64,000 bases of DNA. It comes from Pseudomonas sp. GV085 (GTDB lineage: Bacteria > Pseudomonadota > Gammaproteobacteria > Pseudomonadales > Pseudomonadaceae). The position numbers and the translations under genes were made by a program. Shown piece after piece: positions 28,020-41,084 of the stretch (position 1 is the first letter of the stretch; each line of letters starts with the position of its first letter). The stretch covers positions 62,001 to 126,000 of the forward strand of contig NZ_QAOV01000012.1 in NCBI RefSeq assembly GCF_003050925.1. The letters are read 5' to 3'. The notes beneath the pieces were generated by a model, which saw only the letters and a list, made by a program, of their open reading frames with translations, did no database searches and was not told where the DNA came from.

Positions 28020-30070
28020 GTGCTCTGGATTTTCTGGTTGAACTGGGCACTGAAGAACTGCCACCCAAAGCCCTGAACACCCTGGCCGAGGCGTTCCTCG
28101 CCGGTATCGACAAGGGCCTGCAAGCTGCCGGCCTGAACTACGAGACCAAAACCGTTTATGCCGCGCCGCGCCGCCTGGCTGTGCTGATCACCTCGCTGGC
28201 CACCCAGCAGCCGGATCGCAGCATCAACCTCGACGGCCCGCCACGTCAGGCCGCGTTCGATGCCGAAGGCAACCCGACCCAGGCGGCACTGGGCTTCGCC
28301 AAGAAGTGCGGCGTCGACCTGAGCGAAATCGATCAGAGCGGCCCGAAACTGCGCTACAGCCAGAGCATTGCCGGCAAGGCGACCGCGAGCCTGCTGCCGA
28401 CCATCGTCGAAGACTCCCTGAACGACCTGCCGATCCCGAAACGCATGCGTTGGGGCGCGCGCAAGGAAGAGTTCGTTCGTCCGACCCAATGGCTGGTGAT
28501 GCTGCTCGGTGACCAGGTCATCGACTGCACCATCCTCGCCCAGAAGGCCGGCCGTGACTCCCGTGGTCACCGCTTCCATCACCCGGAAAGCGTGCGCATC
28601 GGTTCGCCATCCAGCTACCTGGCCGACCTGCGTGCCGCCTACGTGCTGGCTGACGCCAACGAGCGTCGCGAGATCATCAGCAAGCGCACCGAAGAGCTGG
28701 CCACCCGTCAGGAAGGCACGGCAATCGTTCCGCCAGCCCTGCTCGATGAAGTGACCGCGCTGGTCGAATGGCCGGTGCCGCTGGTGTGCTCGTTCGAGGA
28801 ACGCTTCCTCGACGTGCCACAAGAAGCACTGATCACCACCATGCAGGACAACCAGAAGTACTTCTGCCTGCTGGACGCCGACGGCAAGTTGCTGCCACGT
28901 TTCATTACCGTGGCCAACATCGAAAGCAAAGACCCGCAGCAGATCATCGCCGGTAACGAGAAGGTGGTTCGCCCACGCCTGACCGACGCCGAGTTCTTCT
29001 TCAAGCAAGACAAGAAGCAGAAACTCGAAGACTTCAACCAGCGCCTGCAAAACGTGGTGTTCCAGGAAAAACTCGGCAGCGTCTACGACAAGGCCGAGCG
29101 CGTTTCCAGACTCGCCGCCTACATCGCCGCGCGCATTGGCGGCAACGCTTCGTGGGCTGCTCGTGCGGGCCTGCTGTCGAAGTGCGACCTGTCGACCGAA
29201 ATGGTCGGCGAGTTCCCGGAGATGCAAGGTGTCGCCGGTTACTACTACGCCCTCAACGATGGCGAGCCGGAAGATGTCGCACTGGCGCTGAACGAGCAGT
29301 ACATGCCGCGCGGTGCCGGCGCTGAACTGCCGAGCACCCTGACCGGTGCGGCCGTGGCCATTGCCGACAAGCTCGACACCCTCGTGGGTATCTTCGGTAT
29401 CGGCATGCTGCCGACCGGCAGCAAAGACCCGTACGCCCTGCGCCGTGCCGCACTGGGCGTGTTGCGTATTCTGATCGAGAAGCAACTGGACCTGGACCTG
29501 AACGACGCCGTGGCCTTCGCCGTGAATGCATTCGGGACCAAGGTCAAGACTGCCGGCCTGAACGAATCGGTGCTGGAGTTCATCTTCGACCGCCTGCGTG
29601 CCCGTTACGAAGACGAAGGCGTCGATGTTGCGACCTACCTGTCGGTGCGTGCCTTGAAGCCAGGCTCGGCCCTGGACTTCGATCAGCGCGTGCAAGCGGT
29701 AGAGGCCTTCCGCAAATTGCCGGAAGCCGCTGCCCTGGCCGCGGTGAACAAGCGAGTGTCGAACCTGCTGAGCAAGGTCGAAGGCTCGGTGCCTACCGTC
29801 GTGGAAGCCAAGTACTTCGACAATGCCAACGAGTTCTCCCTGTACTCGGCGATCCAGCAGGCTGACCAGGCTGTACAGCCAATGGCCGCCTCGCGTCAGT
29901 ACAGCGAATCCCTGGCACGCCTGGCTGCACTGCGTGAGCCCGTGGATGCGTTCTTCGAAGCTGTGATGGTCAACGCAGAGGACGCAAAAGTCCGCGCCAA
30001 CCGTTATGCGTTGCTGGCGCGGCTGCGTGGGTTGTTCCTCGGCGTCGCCGACATTTCGCTGCTGGGTTGA
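28016..30070 (+). CDS. glyS: Glycyl-tRNA synthetase beta subunit
   Basis: GlyS is the tRNA-binding partner of GlyQ. The 684-residue length is usual. The N-terminus ([16 protein letters not shown]) and the [13 protein letters not shown] and HD-like [18 protein letters not shown] segments are typical, with an arginyl-tRNA-synthetase-like anticodon-binding domain at the C-terminus. Translation is coupled to glyQ. gmhB starts 10 bases after its stop. Confidence 0.98.
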   Translation: MSALDFLVELGTEELPPKALNTLAEAFLAGIDKGLQAAGLNYETKTVYAAPRRLAVLITSLATQQPDRSINLDGPPRQAAFDAEGNPTQAALGFAKKCGVDLSEIDQSGPKLRYSQSIAGKATASLLPTIVEDSLNDLPIPKRMRWGARKEEFVRPTQWLVMLLGDQVIDCTILAQKAGRDSRGHRFHHPESVRIGSPSSYLADLRAAYVLADANERREIISKRTEELATRQEGTAIVPPALLDEVTALVEWPVPLVCSFEERFLDVPQEALITTMQDNQKYFCLLDADGKLLPRFITVANIESKDPQQIIAGNEKVVRPRLTDAEFFFKQDKKQKLEDFNQRLQNVVFQEKLGSVYDKAERVSRLAAYIAARIGGNASWAARAGLLSKCDLSTEMVGEFPEMQGVAGYYYALNDGEPEDVALALNEQYMPRGAGAELPSTLTGAAVAIADKLDTLVGIFGIGMLPTGSKDPYALRRAALGVLRILIEKQLDLDLNDAVAFAVNAFGTKVKTAGLNESVLEFIFDRLRARYEDEGVDVATYLSVRALKPGSALDFDQRVQAVEAFRKLPEAAALAAVNKRVSNLLSKVEGSVPTVVEAKYFDNANEFSLYSAIQQADQAVQPMAASRQYSESLARLAALREPVDAFFEAVMVNAEDAKVRANRYALLARLRGLFLGVADISLLG

Positions 30071-30080
30071 GGGACTGCTG

Positions 30081-30620
30081 TTGAAACTGCTGATTCTCGA
30101 TCGGGACGGAGTGATCAATTACGACTCCGACGCTTACATCAAGTCGGTGGAGGAGTGGATTCCGCTCCCCGGATCGATCGAGGCCATCGCGCAGTTGAGC
30201 AAGGCCGGCTGGACGGTAGCGGTCGCTACCAACCAGTCGGGCATCGCTCGCGGTTATTACGACCTCGCCACCCTGGATGCCATGCACGAGCGCTTGCGCG
30301 CGCTGGTGGCGGAGCAGGGCGGTGAAGTCGGCCTGATCGTCTATTGCCCCCACGGGCCGGACGAAGGCTGCGATTGCCGCAAGCCGAAACCCGGGATGTT
30401 GAAAACCATCGCCGCTCATTACAACGTGTCGCTGACCAATCTCTGGTTCGTCGGCGACAGCCTTGGTGACCTGGAAGCCGCCAAAGCCGTCGATTCACAG
30501 CCAGTTTTGGTAAAGACCGGGAAAGGCGAAAAGACTCAGGGCTTGCCCCTTCCGGCAGGCACATTGATTTTTGACGATCTGGCGGCGATTGCCGCAGAAC
30601 TTATTCACAAATGCCCTTGA
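30081..30620 (+). CDS. gmhB: D-glycero-beta-D-manno-heptose 1,7-bisphosphate 7-phosphatase
   Basis: GmhB removes the 7-phosphate in ADP-heptose synthesis for the LPS inner core. The 179-residue HAD enzyme starts at TTG 30081, giving MKLLILDRDGVIN with the DxD nucleophile motif; GAGGGAC overlapping the glyS stop is its ribosome-binding site. TNQSGIARG and the CxH/CxC zinc loop (YCPHGPDEGCDCRKPKPGM) confirm the GmhB subfamily, and VGDSLGDLEAA is HAD motif IV. The frame upstream of the TTG overlaps glyS and is not used. Confidence 0.95.
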   Translation: MKLLILDRDGVINYDSDAYIKSVEEWIPLPGSIEAIAQLSKAGWTVAVATNQSGIARGYYDLATLDAMHERLRALVAEQGGEVGLIVYCPHGPDEGCDCRKPKPGMLKTIAAHYNVSLTNLWFVGDSLGDLEAAKAVDSQPVLVKTGKGEKTQGLPLPAGTLIFDDLAAIAAELIHKCP

Positions 30621-30711
30621 GTAAGTGTGCGCTTCGATTGGTCCTGACCAGGGATGAAAGGGAAGTGCGCTTTATATAGGACGGGCAATTCCCGCAACGG
30701 TAAACGTCACC

Positions 30712-31491
30712 ATGTCGATATTGCAGGCCATCAGAACCTTCCTCTTTTACCTGCTGCTGGGCACCAGTTCCTTGCTGTGGTGCAGCCTGAGTTTTTTCAT
30801 CGCGCCGTTTCTGCCATTCAAGGCACGCTACCGCTTTATCAACGTGTACTGGTGCCGCTGCGCCTTGTGGCTGAGCAAAGTGTTTCTGGGTATCCGCTAC
30901 GAAGTGAAGGGTGCCGAGAACGTACCTGAAAGGCCTTGTGTCATTCAGTCGAACCACCAGAGCACGTGGGAGACGTTCTTTCTCTCTGCCTACTTTTCAC
31001 CGCTGAGCCAGGTGCTCAAACGCGAATTGCTCTATGTGCCGTTCTTTGGCTGGGCCATGGCCATGCTGCGACCGATCGCCATCGATCGCGACAACCCGAA
31101 AGCCGCACTCAAGCATGTCGCAAAGAAGGGCGATGAACTGCTCAAGGACAATGTCTGGGTGCTGATCTTCCCTGAAGGCACGCGCGTTCCTTTCGGCACC
31201 GTCGGAAAGTTCTCGCGCGGTGGCAGCGCCTTGGCGGTCAACGCCGAATTGCCCGTGCTGCCGATTGCGCACAACGCAGGCAAGTTCTGGCCGAAAACCG
31301 GTTGGGCGAAGAAGCAGGGCGTCATCACTGTGATCATTGGCGAACCGATGTATGCCGCAGGCACAGGACCGCGAGCCATTGCTGAATTGAACGACCGGGT
31401 CCAGGCGTGGAACGAGCAGATGCAACGGGAAATGGGCTCGCTGCCACCGGCTCCGCAAGCGCCGGTTTCAAACGATCAGGTGGCTGTCTGA
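30712..31491 (+). CDS. plsC: Lysophosphatidic acid acyltransferase (HdtS/PlsC type)
   Basis: The 259-residue inner-membrane enzyme acylates lysophosphatidic acid. It has two N-terminal hydrophobic helices, the motif NHQSTWE (H82-QSTW-E87, Glu in place of the more usual Asp), the block III FPEGTR sequence and block IV ELPVLPIAHNAG. In P. fluorescens F113 the gene in this position, beside gmhB and glyS, was named hdtS and first proposed as an acyl-homoserine-lactone synthase, later shown to be an acyltransferase. I recall that from the literature and it is not shown by this sequence. Confidence 0.92.
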   Translation: MSILQAIRTFLFYLLLGTSSLLWCSLSFFIAPFLPFKARYRFINVYWCRCALWLSKVFLGIRYEVKGAENVPERPCVIQSNHQSTWETFFLSAYFSPLSQVLKRELLYVPFFGWAMAMLRPIAIDRDNPKAALKHVAKKGDELLKDNVWVLIFPEGTRVPFGTVGKFSRGGSALAVNAELPVLPIAHNAGKFWPKTGWAKKQGVITVIIGEPMYAAGTGPRAIAELNDRVQAWNEQMQREMGSLPPAPQAPVSNDQVAV

Positions 31492-31619
31492 GATTCTGTG
31501 GATAACCTGTGTACCGTTTCATTGAAAAACGTCGTTTCTTGTACGTAACTTTATGATTTGTTTACATATTTTTTTGAATGATAAAAACCATAAAAACGTG
31601 CATAAGTTTTTTTCGGACG

Positions 31620-31651
31620 TAAAAAAGCCGGCTGATATAGCCGGTTTTTTT
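31620..31651. terminator. Bidirectional terminator between plsC and gyrB
   Basis: CCGGCT pairs with AGCCGG around GATAT, flanked by A6 on the left and T7 on the right, so it works for both strands. The surrounding 31500-31620 stretch is AT-rich and holds one DnaA box (31497-31505) but no gene. Confidence 0.85.
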
Positions 31652-31704
31652 ATGCCCGGAACAATTGCTAAGAGTTGCTCCGGCGAGCGAGTAAAACGCA
31701 GACA

Positions 31705-31737
31705 ATAAAAAGGCCAATGCGAATGCATTGGCCTTTT
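31705..31737 (-). terminator. gyrB operon terminator
   Basis: On the minus strand AAAAGGCCAATGC-ATTC-style loop-GCATTGGCCTTTT is followed by TAT. It lies 19 bases after the gyrB stop and ends the dnaA-dnaN-recF-gyrB transcript. Confidence 0.9.
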
Positions 31738-31755
31738 CGTTGGCATCGACCGGGA

Positions 31756-35282
<3,527 letters not shown>

Positions 35283-35302
35283 CTAGCTTCTGCTGAACAT
35301 GA

Positions 35303-36406
35303 TTACAGACGCATCGGCATGACAACGTAGGCCGAGTCGTCGTTATCCGATTCCTGTACCAGCGCGCTGCTGTTGGAGTCGGACAGGATCAGACGAACCT
35401 GCTCGGTGGTCATCACGCCCAGTACGTCGAGCAGGTAGCTCACGTTGAAGCCGATTTCCAGGGAGCCGCCGTTGTATTCAACGCCCACTTCTTCTTCCGC
35501 TTCTTCCTGCTCCGGGTTGTTCGCCTGGATCTTCAGCTGACCGCTGGCCAGTTGCAGTCGGATACCACGGTACTTCTCGTTGGACAGAATCGCGGTACGG
35601 CTGAACGCTTCGCGCAGCGCCTGGCGATCGCCCAGTACCAGCTTGTCGCCGCCTTTAGGCAGAACACGCTCATAGTCCGGGAATTTGCCGTCGACCAATT
35701 TCGAAGTGAAGGTGAACTCACCGGTGGTAGCGCGGATGTGGTGCTGACCCAGCACGATGCTGACATTGCCGTCCGGCTCGGTGAGCAGGCGTGCCAGCTC
35801 GAGGATACCTTTGCGCGGTACGATGACCTGGTGACGATCCGGCTGGCCGATATCGGCCTGCATCGAGCACATGGCCAGACGGTGACCGTCGGTGGCGACG
35901 GCGCGGATCACGCCGGCGGACACTTCCAGCAGCATGCCGTTGAGGTAGTAACGCACGTCCTGCTGGGCCATGGCGAAGCTGGTGCGCTCGATCAGACGAC
36001 GCAGTTTGCTTTGCTCAAGGCTGCAGGTCAGCGAGCCCGGACCTTCTTCCACAGTAGGGAAATCATTGGCCGGTAGTGTCGACAGGGTGAAGCGGCTACG
36101 GCCGGCCTTGACCACAAGCTTCTGCTCGTCGACCTTGATGTCGATCAGCGCATCGTTCGGCAGGCTTTTGCAGATGTCCATCAGCTTGCGCGCCGGCACG
36201 GTGATGGAACCCGGATCCGCCGGCTCTTCGAGTTGAACACGACCGACCAGCTCGACTTCCAGGTCGGTACCGGTCAGCGACAATTGCTGGCCTTCGACAA
36301 CCAGCAGCACGTTGGAAAGCACCGGCAAGGTCTGTCGACGTTCGACGACGCCTGCGACCAGTTGCAGGGGTTTCAACAGGGCTTCGCGTTGAATGGTGAA
36401 ATGCAT
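35303..36406 (-). CDS. dnaN: DNA polymerase III beta sliding clamp
   Basis: DnaN forms the ring clamp that tethers polymerase III and also binds Hda and repair polymerases. The 367-residue protein starts MHFTIQREALLKPLQLVAGVVERRQTLPVLSN and ends SAYVVMPMRL, the canonical clamp C-terminus. Three similar clamp domains of about 120 residues fill its length. It lies 39 bases after dnaA, and recF follows 20 bases later. Confidence 0.99.
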   Translation of the reverse strand: MHFTIQREALLKPLQLVAGVVERRQTLPVLSNVLLVVEGQQLSLTGTDLEVELVGRVQLEEPADPGSITVPARKLMDICKSLPNDALIDIKVDEQKLVVKAGRSRFTLSTLPANDFPTVEEGPGSLTCSLEQSKLRRLIERTSFAMAQQDVRYYLNGMLLEVSAGVIRAVATDGHRLAMCSMQADIGQPDRHQVIVPRKGILELARLLTEPDGNVSIVLGQHHIRATTGEFTFTSKLVDGKFPDYERVLPKGGDKLVLGDRQALREAFSRTAILSNEKYRGIRLQLASGQLKIQANNPEQEEAEEEVGVEYNGGSLEIGFNVSYLLDVLGVMTTEQVRLILSDSNSSALVQESDNDDSAYVVMPMRL

Positions 36407-36445
36407 GGTCTAGTCCCTTGCCTTAATAAGCTGCGCTGGTGTTCA

Positions 36446-37966
36446 TCAAGTGGTCAGCGTACGCAGCAGGTTCTTGTAGTCCTCGCGGATGTCCGCGTCG
36501 GATTCCTTAAGTTCGTTGATCTTGCGGCACGCGTGCAAGACCGTTGTATGGTCGCGACCGCCAAACACATCGCCAATTTCCGGCAGGCTGTGGTTGGTCA
36601 GTTCCTTGGACAACGCCATGGCGACCTGACGCGGACGAGCGACCGAACGCGAACGGCGTTTGGACAGCAAATCTGAGATCTTGATCTTGTAGTACTCGGC
36701 GACGGTGCGCTGAATGTTATCCACAGAGACCAGTTTATCCTGCAACGCCAACAAGTCCTTCAGGGATTCGCGAATCAGCTCGATGGTGATATCGCGGCCC
36801 ATGAAGTGCGAGTGGGCGATCACGCGTTTGAGCGCGCCTTCCAGCTCACGGACGTTGGAGCGAATGCGTTGGGCAATGAAGAACGCGGCGTCGTGAGGCA
36901 GCTCGACTTTGGCCTGATCGGCCTTCTTCATCAGGATCGCCACGCGGGTTTCCAGCTCCGGCGGCTCGACCGCTACGGTCAGGCCCCAACCAAAGCGGGA
37001 CTTGAGGCGTTCTTCAAGGCCTTCGATTTCCTTCGGGTAGCGGTCACTGGTGAGAATGACCTGCTGGCCACCTTCGAGCAGGGCGTTGAAGGTGTGGAAA
37101 AACTCTTCCTGGGAACGCTCCTTGCGGGCGAAGAACTGAATGTCATCGATCAGCAACGCATCCACCGACCGGTAGAAGCGTTTGAACTCGTTGATCGCGT
37201 TCAGTTGCAGGGCCTTGACCATGTCCGCCACAAAACGCTCGGAATGCAGGTACACCACCTTGGCATTCGGATTCTTCTTTAATAGATGGTTACCCACAGC
37301 GTGCATCAAGTGGGTTTTACCCAGGCCGACGCCACCATAAAGGAAGAGCGGGTTGTAACCGTGCTTGGGATTGTCCGCCACTTGCCAGGCGGCGGCGCGC
37401 GCCAACTGGTTGGATTTACCTTCAACGAAGTTCTCGAAGGTAAAGGTGCGGTTCAGGTAACTGGTGTGCTTGAGCGCACCTTCGACCTGCACGGTACGTT
37501 GCTCGGCGCGAACCGGGGCCTGTTGCGAACTGGCGCCGGCCATAGGGTCGAAGCTGTCACGGGAAGGTTCTTGCTCGGTGACCTCCGCCACTTTTTGTGT
37601 CGCACGTTTGGTCGACACGGCGGCAGGTGCTGACGGTGGACTGGCGGGCGCTTGAGCAGCCTGGGCCTGGGAAGCGGCGGCAGCCAGGGGAGCATTGGGC
37701 GCGGCACGAGGTGCCGAACTGCGTTTGCTGCCTATTAACAAGGAAAGCACAGGCGCCATGCCATTGCCGTGCTCATCGAGCAATTCGAGAACACGCCCCA
37801 GGTACTTTTCGTTGACCCAGTCCAGAACAAAACGATTGGGTGCATAGACGCGCAACTCGTCGCCTTCAGCTTCGACCTGTAGTGGACGGATCCAAGTGTT
37901 GAATTGTTGGGCAGGCAGCTCATCGCGCAAAAGCTCCACGCACTGCTGCCAAAGTTCCACTGACAC
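36446..37966 (-). CDS. dnaA: Chromosomal replication initiator DnaA
   Basis: DnaA binds oriC and opens it. The 506-residue protein starts at GTG 37966 ([20 protein letters not shown]). Domain I spans about 1-90, a proline/alanine-rich linker about 90-165, the AAA+ domain follows with Walker [11 protein letters not shown] and Walker [10 protein letters not shown], and domain IV ends with the DnaA signature [13 protein letters not shown] and [11 protein letters not shown]. It heads dnaA-dnaN-recF-gyrB. A candidate promoter with a DnaA box over its -35 lies upstream (38012-38042). Confidence 0.99.
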   Translation of the reverse strand: MSVELWQQCVELLRDELPAQQFNTWIRPLQVEAEGDELRVYAPNRFVLDWVNEKYLGRVLELLDEHGNGMAPVLSLLIGSKRSSAPRAAPNAPLAAAASQAQAAQAPASPPSAPAAVSTKRATQKVAEVTEQEPSRDSFDPMAGASSQQAPVRAEQRTVQVEGALKHTSYLNRTFTFENFVEGKSNQLARAAAWQVADNPKHGYNPLFLYGGVGLGKTHLMHAVGNHLLKKNPNAKVVYLHSERFVADMVKALQLNAINEFKRFYRSVDALLIDDIQFFARKERSQEEFFHTFNALLEGGQQVILTSDRYPKEIEGLEERLKSRFGWGLTVAVEPPELETRVAILMKKADQAKVELPHDAAFFIAQRIRSNVRELEGALKRVIAHSHFMGRDITIELIRESLKDLLALQDKLVSVDNIQRTVAEYYKIKISDLLSKRRSRSVARPRQVAMALSKELTNHSLPEIGDVFGGRDHTTVLHACRKINELKESDADIREDYKNLLRTLTT

Positions 37967-38011
37967 GGATATCCCCTAAGTTGAAAGCCGGTGAGGCAAA
38001 AACAAGCGGCC

Positions 38012-38042
38012 ATTGTAGCGACCAGACGCCGACTTATCCACA
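38012..38042 (-). promoter_or_regulatory. Candidate dnaA promoter overlapped by a DnaA box
   Basis: On the minus strand TACAAT (38017-38012) is a good -10 element, 46 bases before the dnaA start. Seventeen bases upstream the -35 position falls in TGTGGATAA (38042-38034), a perfect DnaA box. This suggests repression of dnaA by its own product; the -35 match itself is poor. Confidence 0.5.
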
Positions 38043-38442
38043 CGAAGGTGGTTCATCGACCAAGAAGAATCGCCGTTTCATACGCAAAAAAGACGACCAG
38101 CGGTCTGTGCATAAGCTCTGTGGATAACCGGGGTTAAGGTCATTGCACAAGTGGGGGCGAAACTCGGTGGATAACCGGCCTGTGGATAAACCGAGCATCC
38201 ACACACAGGTTATCCGACAGCGCAGCACAGGCTGAACACTGTTTTCCACTGTAGTTGTCATTCTCTGTACATCAGACAAAACAAGGGCTGAATCGACTTA
38301 TCCACAGAAGGCTGCGGGCCTAGCTTTTATAAGCTTTACAGAAAAGCTTTAAATACTTTCCTTTCTTATTCTTATATTTGCCGACGGTTCGTTCAGCGCA
38401 AAACGTCCGGAGATCTATTTATAAGGAAACGCTGGTTGGAAA

Positions 38443-38471
38443 TTGACCTGAAGGCTTGCTTTCTCTAGAAT
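38443..38471 (+). promoter_or_regulatory. rpmH promoter, sigma-70 type
   Basis: TTGACC (38443-38448) and TAGAAT (38466-38471) are separated by 17 bases and lie 62 bases before the rpmH start, at the edge of the AT-rich part of oriC. Confidence 0.8.
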
Positions 38472-38532
38472 CCCCGGTCTCTTAAAACGGGGGCCATTCC
38501 GGCCCGTTGTGGACGAACCAGGTAACACGACA

Positions 38533-38667
38533 ATGAAACGTACTTTCCAACCAAGCACTATCAAACGCGCTCGTACCCACGGTTTCCGTGCTCGCATGGC
38601 TACCAAGAACGGTCGTGCCGTCCTGTCGCGTCGTCGCGCCAAAGGTCGTGCGCGTCTGGCAGTTTGA
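38533..38667 (+). CDS. rpmH: Ribosomal protein bL34
   Basis: The 44-residue, very basic protein ([18 protein letters not shown] at the start, [12 protein letters not shown] at the end) is the canonical L34 of the large ribosomal subunit. It lies just right of oriC and opens the conserved rpmH-rnpA-yidD-yidC-mnmE group. rnpA starts 16 bases after its stop. Confidence 0.99.
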   Translation: MKRTFQPSTIKRARTHGFRARMATKNGRAVLSRRRAKGRARLAV

Positions 38668-38683
38668 TAATCCGGCACTGGAG

Positions 38684-39085
38684 GTGAGTCAGGACTTCAG
38701 TCGGGAAAAGCGTCTGCTTACTCCCCGGCAATTCAAGGCAGTCTTTGACTCCCCTACCGGCAAGGTTCCGGGGAAAAATCTCCTGCTCCTTGCGCGCAAT
38801 AACGATCTCGATCACCCCCGTCTCGGGTTGGTTATCGGGAAAAAGAGCGTAAAGCTCTCCGTCGAGCGCAATCGCCTCAAACGTCTGATGCGCGAATCGT
38901 TTCGCCTGAACCAGGATTCTCTGGTCGGCTGGGACATCGTTATCGTCGCGCGCAAAGGTTTGGGTGATGTAGAAAACCCCGAATTGATTCAGCATTTCGG
39001 CAAACTCTGGAAGCGTCTGGCTCGCAGTTCGCCGGTACCAGCAGTCAAAACCGAAACTGTAGGGGTAGACAGTCCAGATGCGTAA
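38684..39085 (+). CDS. rnpA: Ribonuclease P protein component
   Basis: RnpA is the protein cofactor that helps RNase P RNA cut pre-tRNA leaders. From GTG 38684 it has 133 residues: [19 protein letters not shown], then the RNR-like motif [16 protein letters not shown] and the [11 protein letters not shown] strand. The start is not certain because CTGGAG lies very close to the GTG; an upstream CTG (38678) is the alternative, and the frame further upstream overlaps rpmH. Its end overlaps yidD by eight bases. Confidence 0.96.
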   Translation: MSQDFSREKRLLTPRQFKAVFDSPTGKVPGKNLLLLARNNDLDHPRLGLVIGKKSVKLSVERNRLKRLMRESFRLNQDSLVGWDIVIVARKGLGDVENPELIQHFGKLWKRLARSSPVPAVKTETVGVDSPDA

Positions 39086-39323
39086 ACTGGCACTCGTTCC
39101 GATCCAGTTTTATCGCTATGCCATTAGTCCCCTGATGGCCAGCCACTGTCGTTTCTACCCCAGTTGTTCCTGCTACGCGTTAGAAGCCATCGAAAATCAT
39201 GGTCTTCTTCGCGGTGGCTGGCTGACCTTTCGTCGTTTAGGTCGCTGTCATCCGTGGAATCCCGGTGGTTATGACCCGGTTCCACCTATCCCTACCTCCC
39301 GTTCTTCTTCGATGGCCGAGTAA
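39078..39323 (+). CDS. yidD: Membrane protein insertion efficiency factor YidD
   Basis: The 81-residue protein has the family core [26 protein letters not shown] and [15 protein letters not shown], including the conserved cysteines and the HPWNPGG motif. It binds the inner face of the membrane with an amphipathic helix and helps YidC-mediated insertion. Its start lies within rnpA and yidC starts two bases after its stop. Confidence 0.97.
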   Translation: MRKLALVPIQFYRYAISPLMASHCRFYPSCSCYALEAIENHGLLRGGWLTFRRLGRCHPWNPGGYDPVPPIPTSRSSSMAE

Positions 39324-39325
39324 TC

Positions 39326-41005
39326 ATGGATATCAAACGCACGATCCTGATCGTCGCCCTGGCAATCGTGTCCTACGTTATGGTTCTTAAATGGAACCAG
39401 GACTATGGCCAGGCTGCCCTGCCGACTCAGAATGTTGCCACCAATACGACTGCATCGGGCCTGCCGGATACGGCATCTGGCTCCAACGCTTCCGCCAGTG
39501 ACGACATTCCACGTGCTGCAAGCGACACCAGCGCACCTGCCGAAACGCCGGTGGCTGTGAGCAAGGACCTCATCCAGATCAAAACGGATGTACTGGACCT
39601 GGCTGTCGACCCACAAGGTGGCGATGTTGCCCAACTGACCCTGCCGCTGTATCCGCGTCGTCAGGATCACCCGGAAATTCCGTTCCAGCTGTTCGATAAC
39701 GGCGGCGAACGTACTTATCTGGCGCAAAGCGGTCTGATCGGCAGCAACGGTCCGGACGCAAATCCGGCCGGTCGTCCGGTTTATTCCTCGGAGAAGAAGG
39801 TTTATCAACTGGCTGACGGTCAGGACCAATTGGTCGTAGACCTGAAGTTCAGCAAGGACGGCGTCAACTACATCAAGCGTTTCAGCCTGAAACGCGGCCT
39901 GTACGACGTAACCGTTTCCTACCTGATCGACAACCAGAGCGCTCAGCCCTGGACAGGTGCGATGTTCGCGCAATTGAAGCGTGACGCCAGCGCCGATCCA
40001 TCTTCCACAACCGCCACCGGCACCGCGACTTACCTGGGCGCTGCCCTGTGGACAAGTTCCGAGCCGTACAAGAAAGTGTCCATGAAGGACATGGACAAGG
40101 CGGCGCTGAAAGAAACCGTCACTGGCGGTTGGGTTGCCTGGTTGCAGCACTACTTCGTGACCGCATGGATTCCGGCCAAGGGCGAAAACAACGTCGTCCA
40201 GACCCGTAAAGACAGCAAAGGCAACTACATCATCGGCTACACCGGCCCATCGATGAGTGTTGCGCCGGGTGCCAAGGCCGAGACCAGCGCTGTTCTATAC
40301 GCCGGTCCGAAAAGCCAGGCCGTGCTGAAAGAGTTGTCCCCAGGTCTGGAATTGACGGTCGACTACGGCATTCTGTGGTTCATCGCCCAACCGATCTTCT
40401 GGTTGCTGCAACATATCCATGCCATTGTGGGTAACTGGGGCTGGTCGATCATCTTCCTGACAATGCTGATCAAAGGGATTTTCTTCCCGCTGTCGGCTGC
40501 CAGCTACAAATCCATGGCGCGCATGCGTGCAGTGGCACCGAAACTGGCTGCGCTGAAAGAGCAACATGGCGATGACCGGCAGAAAATGTCGCAATCCATG
40601 ATGGAGCTGTACAAGAAAGAGAAGATCAATCCGCTGGGTGGTTGCTTGCCAATCCTCGTGCAGATGCCGGTTTTCCTCTCGCTGTACTGGGTTCTGCTGG
40701 AAAGCGTCGAAATGCGTCAGGCGCCGTTCATGCTGTGGATCACTGACCTGTCGATCAAGGATCCGTTCTTCATTCTGCCGATCATCATGGGTGCAACCAT
40801 GTTCATCCAGCAGCAGCTGAACCCGACTCCTCCGGATCCGATGCAGGCCAAGGTGATGAAGCTGATGCCAATCATCTTCACCTTCTTCTTCCTGTGGTTC
40901 CCGGCTGGTCTGGTGCTGTACTGGGTAGTGAACAACTGCCTGTCGATCGCCCAACAGTGGTACATCACGCGTAAGATCGAAGCAGCTACCAAAGCAGCTG
41001 CCTGA
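39326..41005 (+). CDS. yidC: Membrane protein insertase YidC
   Basis: YidC inserts and folds inner-membrane proteins, alone or with SecYEG. The 559-residue protein has an N-terminal helix (ILIVALAIVSYVMVLKW), a low-complexity Thr/Ser/Ala stretch (residues about 32-80), a large periplasmic beta domain to about 340, then five conserved helices including WGWSIIFLTMLIKGIFFPLS and NPLGGCLPILVQMPVFLSLYW. The hydrophilic-groove arginine region is intact. A terminator follows. Confidence 0.98.
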   Translation: MDIKRTILIVALAIVSYVMVLKWNQDYGQAALPTQNVATNTTASGLPDTASGSNASASDDIPRAASDTSAPAETPVAVSKDLIQIKTDVLDLAVDPQGGDVAQLTLPLYPRRQDHPEIPFQLFDNGGERTYLAQSGLIGSNGPDANPAGRPVYSSEKKVYQLADGQDQLVVDLKFSKDGVNYIKRFSLKRGLYDVTVSYLIDNQSAQPWTGAMFAQLKRDASADPSSTTATGTATYLGAALWTSSEPYKKVSMKDMDKAALKETVTGGWVAWLQHYFVTAWIPAKGENNVVQTRKDSKGNYIIGYTGPSMSVAPGAKAETSAVLYAGPKSQAVLKELSPGLELTVDYGILWFIAQPIFWLLQHIHAIVGNWGWSIIFLTMLIKGIFFPLSAASYKSMARMRAVAPKLAALKEQHGDDRQKMSQSMMELYKKEKINPLGGCLPILVQMPVFLSLYWVLLESVEMRQAPFMLWITDLSIKDPFFILPIIMGATMFIQQQLNPTPPDPMQAKVMKLMPIIFTFFFLWFPAGLVLYWVVNNCLSIAQQWYITRKIEAATKAAA

Positions 41006-41027
41006 TTTACACTGTGGATAACCACTC

Positions 41028-41052
41028 AAAACGCCCCCTAGTGGGGCGTTTT
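41028..41052 (+). terminator. Terminator after yidC
   Basis: AAAACGCCCC pairs with GGGGCGTTTT around CTAGT-like loop bases, 23 bases after the yidC stop. A DnaA box (41013-41021) lies immediately before it. mnmE starts 33 bases after the hairpin. Confidence 0.85.
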
Positions 41053-41084
41053 GCTATCTGTCACTTTTGTCTGGATACCGGTTT

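Larger units (their letters stand above)
37967..38532. other. Chromosomal origin oriC (dnaA-rpmH region)
   Basis: This 566-base gap between divergent dnaA and rpmH contains DnaA boxes matching TTATCCACA at 38034-38042, 38119-38127, 38181-38189 and 38298-38306. Near-matches are at 38106-38114 (TGTGCATAA), 38166-38174, 38210-38218 and 38242-38250. An AT-rich unwinding region follows at about 38320-38380 (TTTATAAGCTTTACAG, TTTCTTATTCTTATATTT). Genes point away on both sides. This is the established Pseudomonas oriC position. Confidence 0.92.

Noticed and set aside
27929-30118. A 729-codon minus-strand open frame opposite glyS
   Set aside because: It mirrors a strongly biased high-GC gene, is rich in Gln, His, Arg and Val with no recognisable fold, and glyS is beyond doubt. 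Similar long antisense frames opposite gyrB (32164-33903), mnmG (43078-44895), atpA (49883-51784), atpD (52645-53982), glmU (54577-56088) and glmS (56982-58928) are rejected for the same reason.
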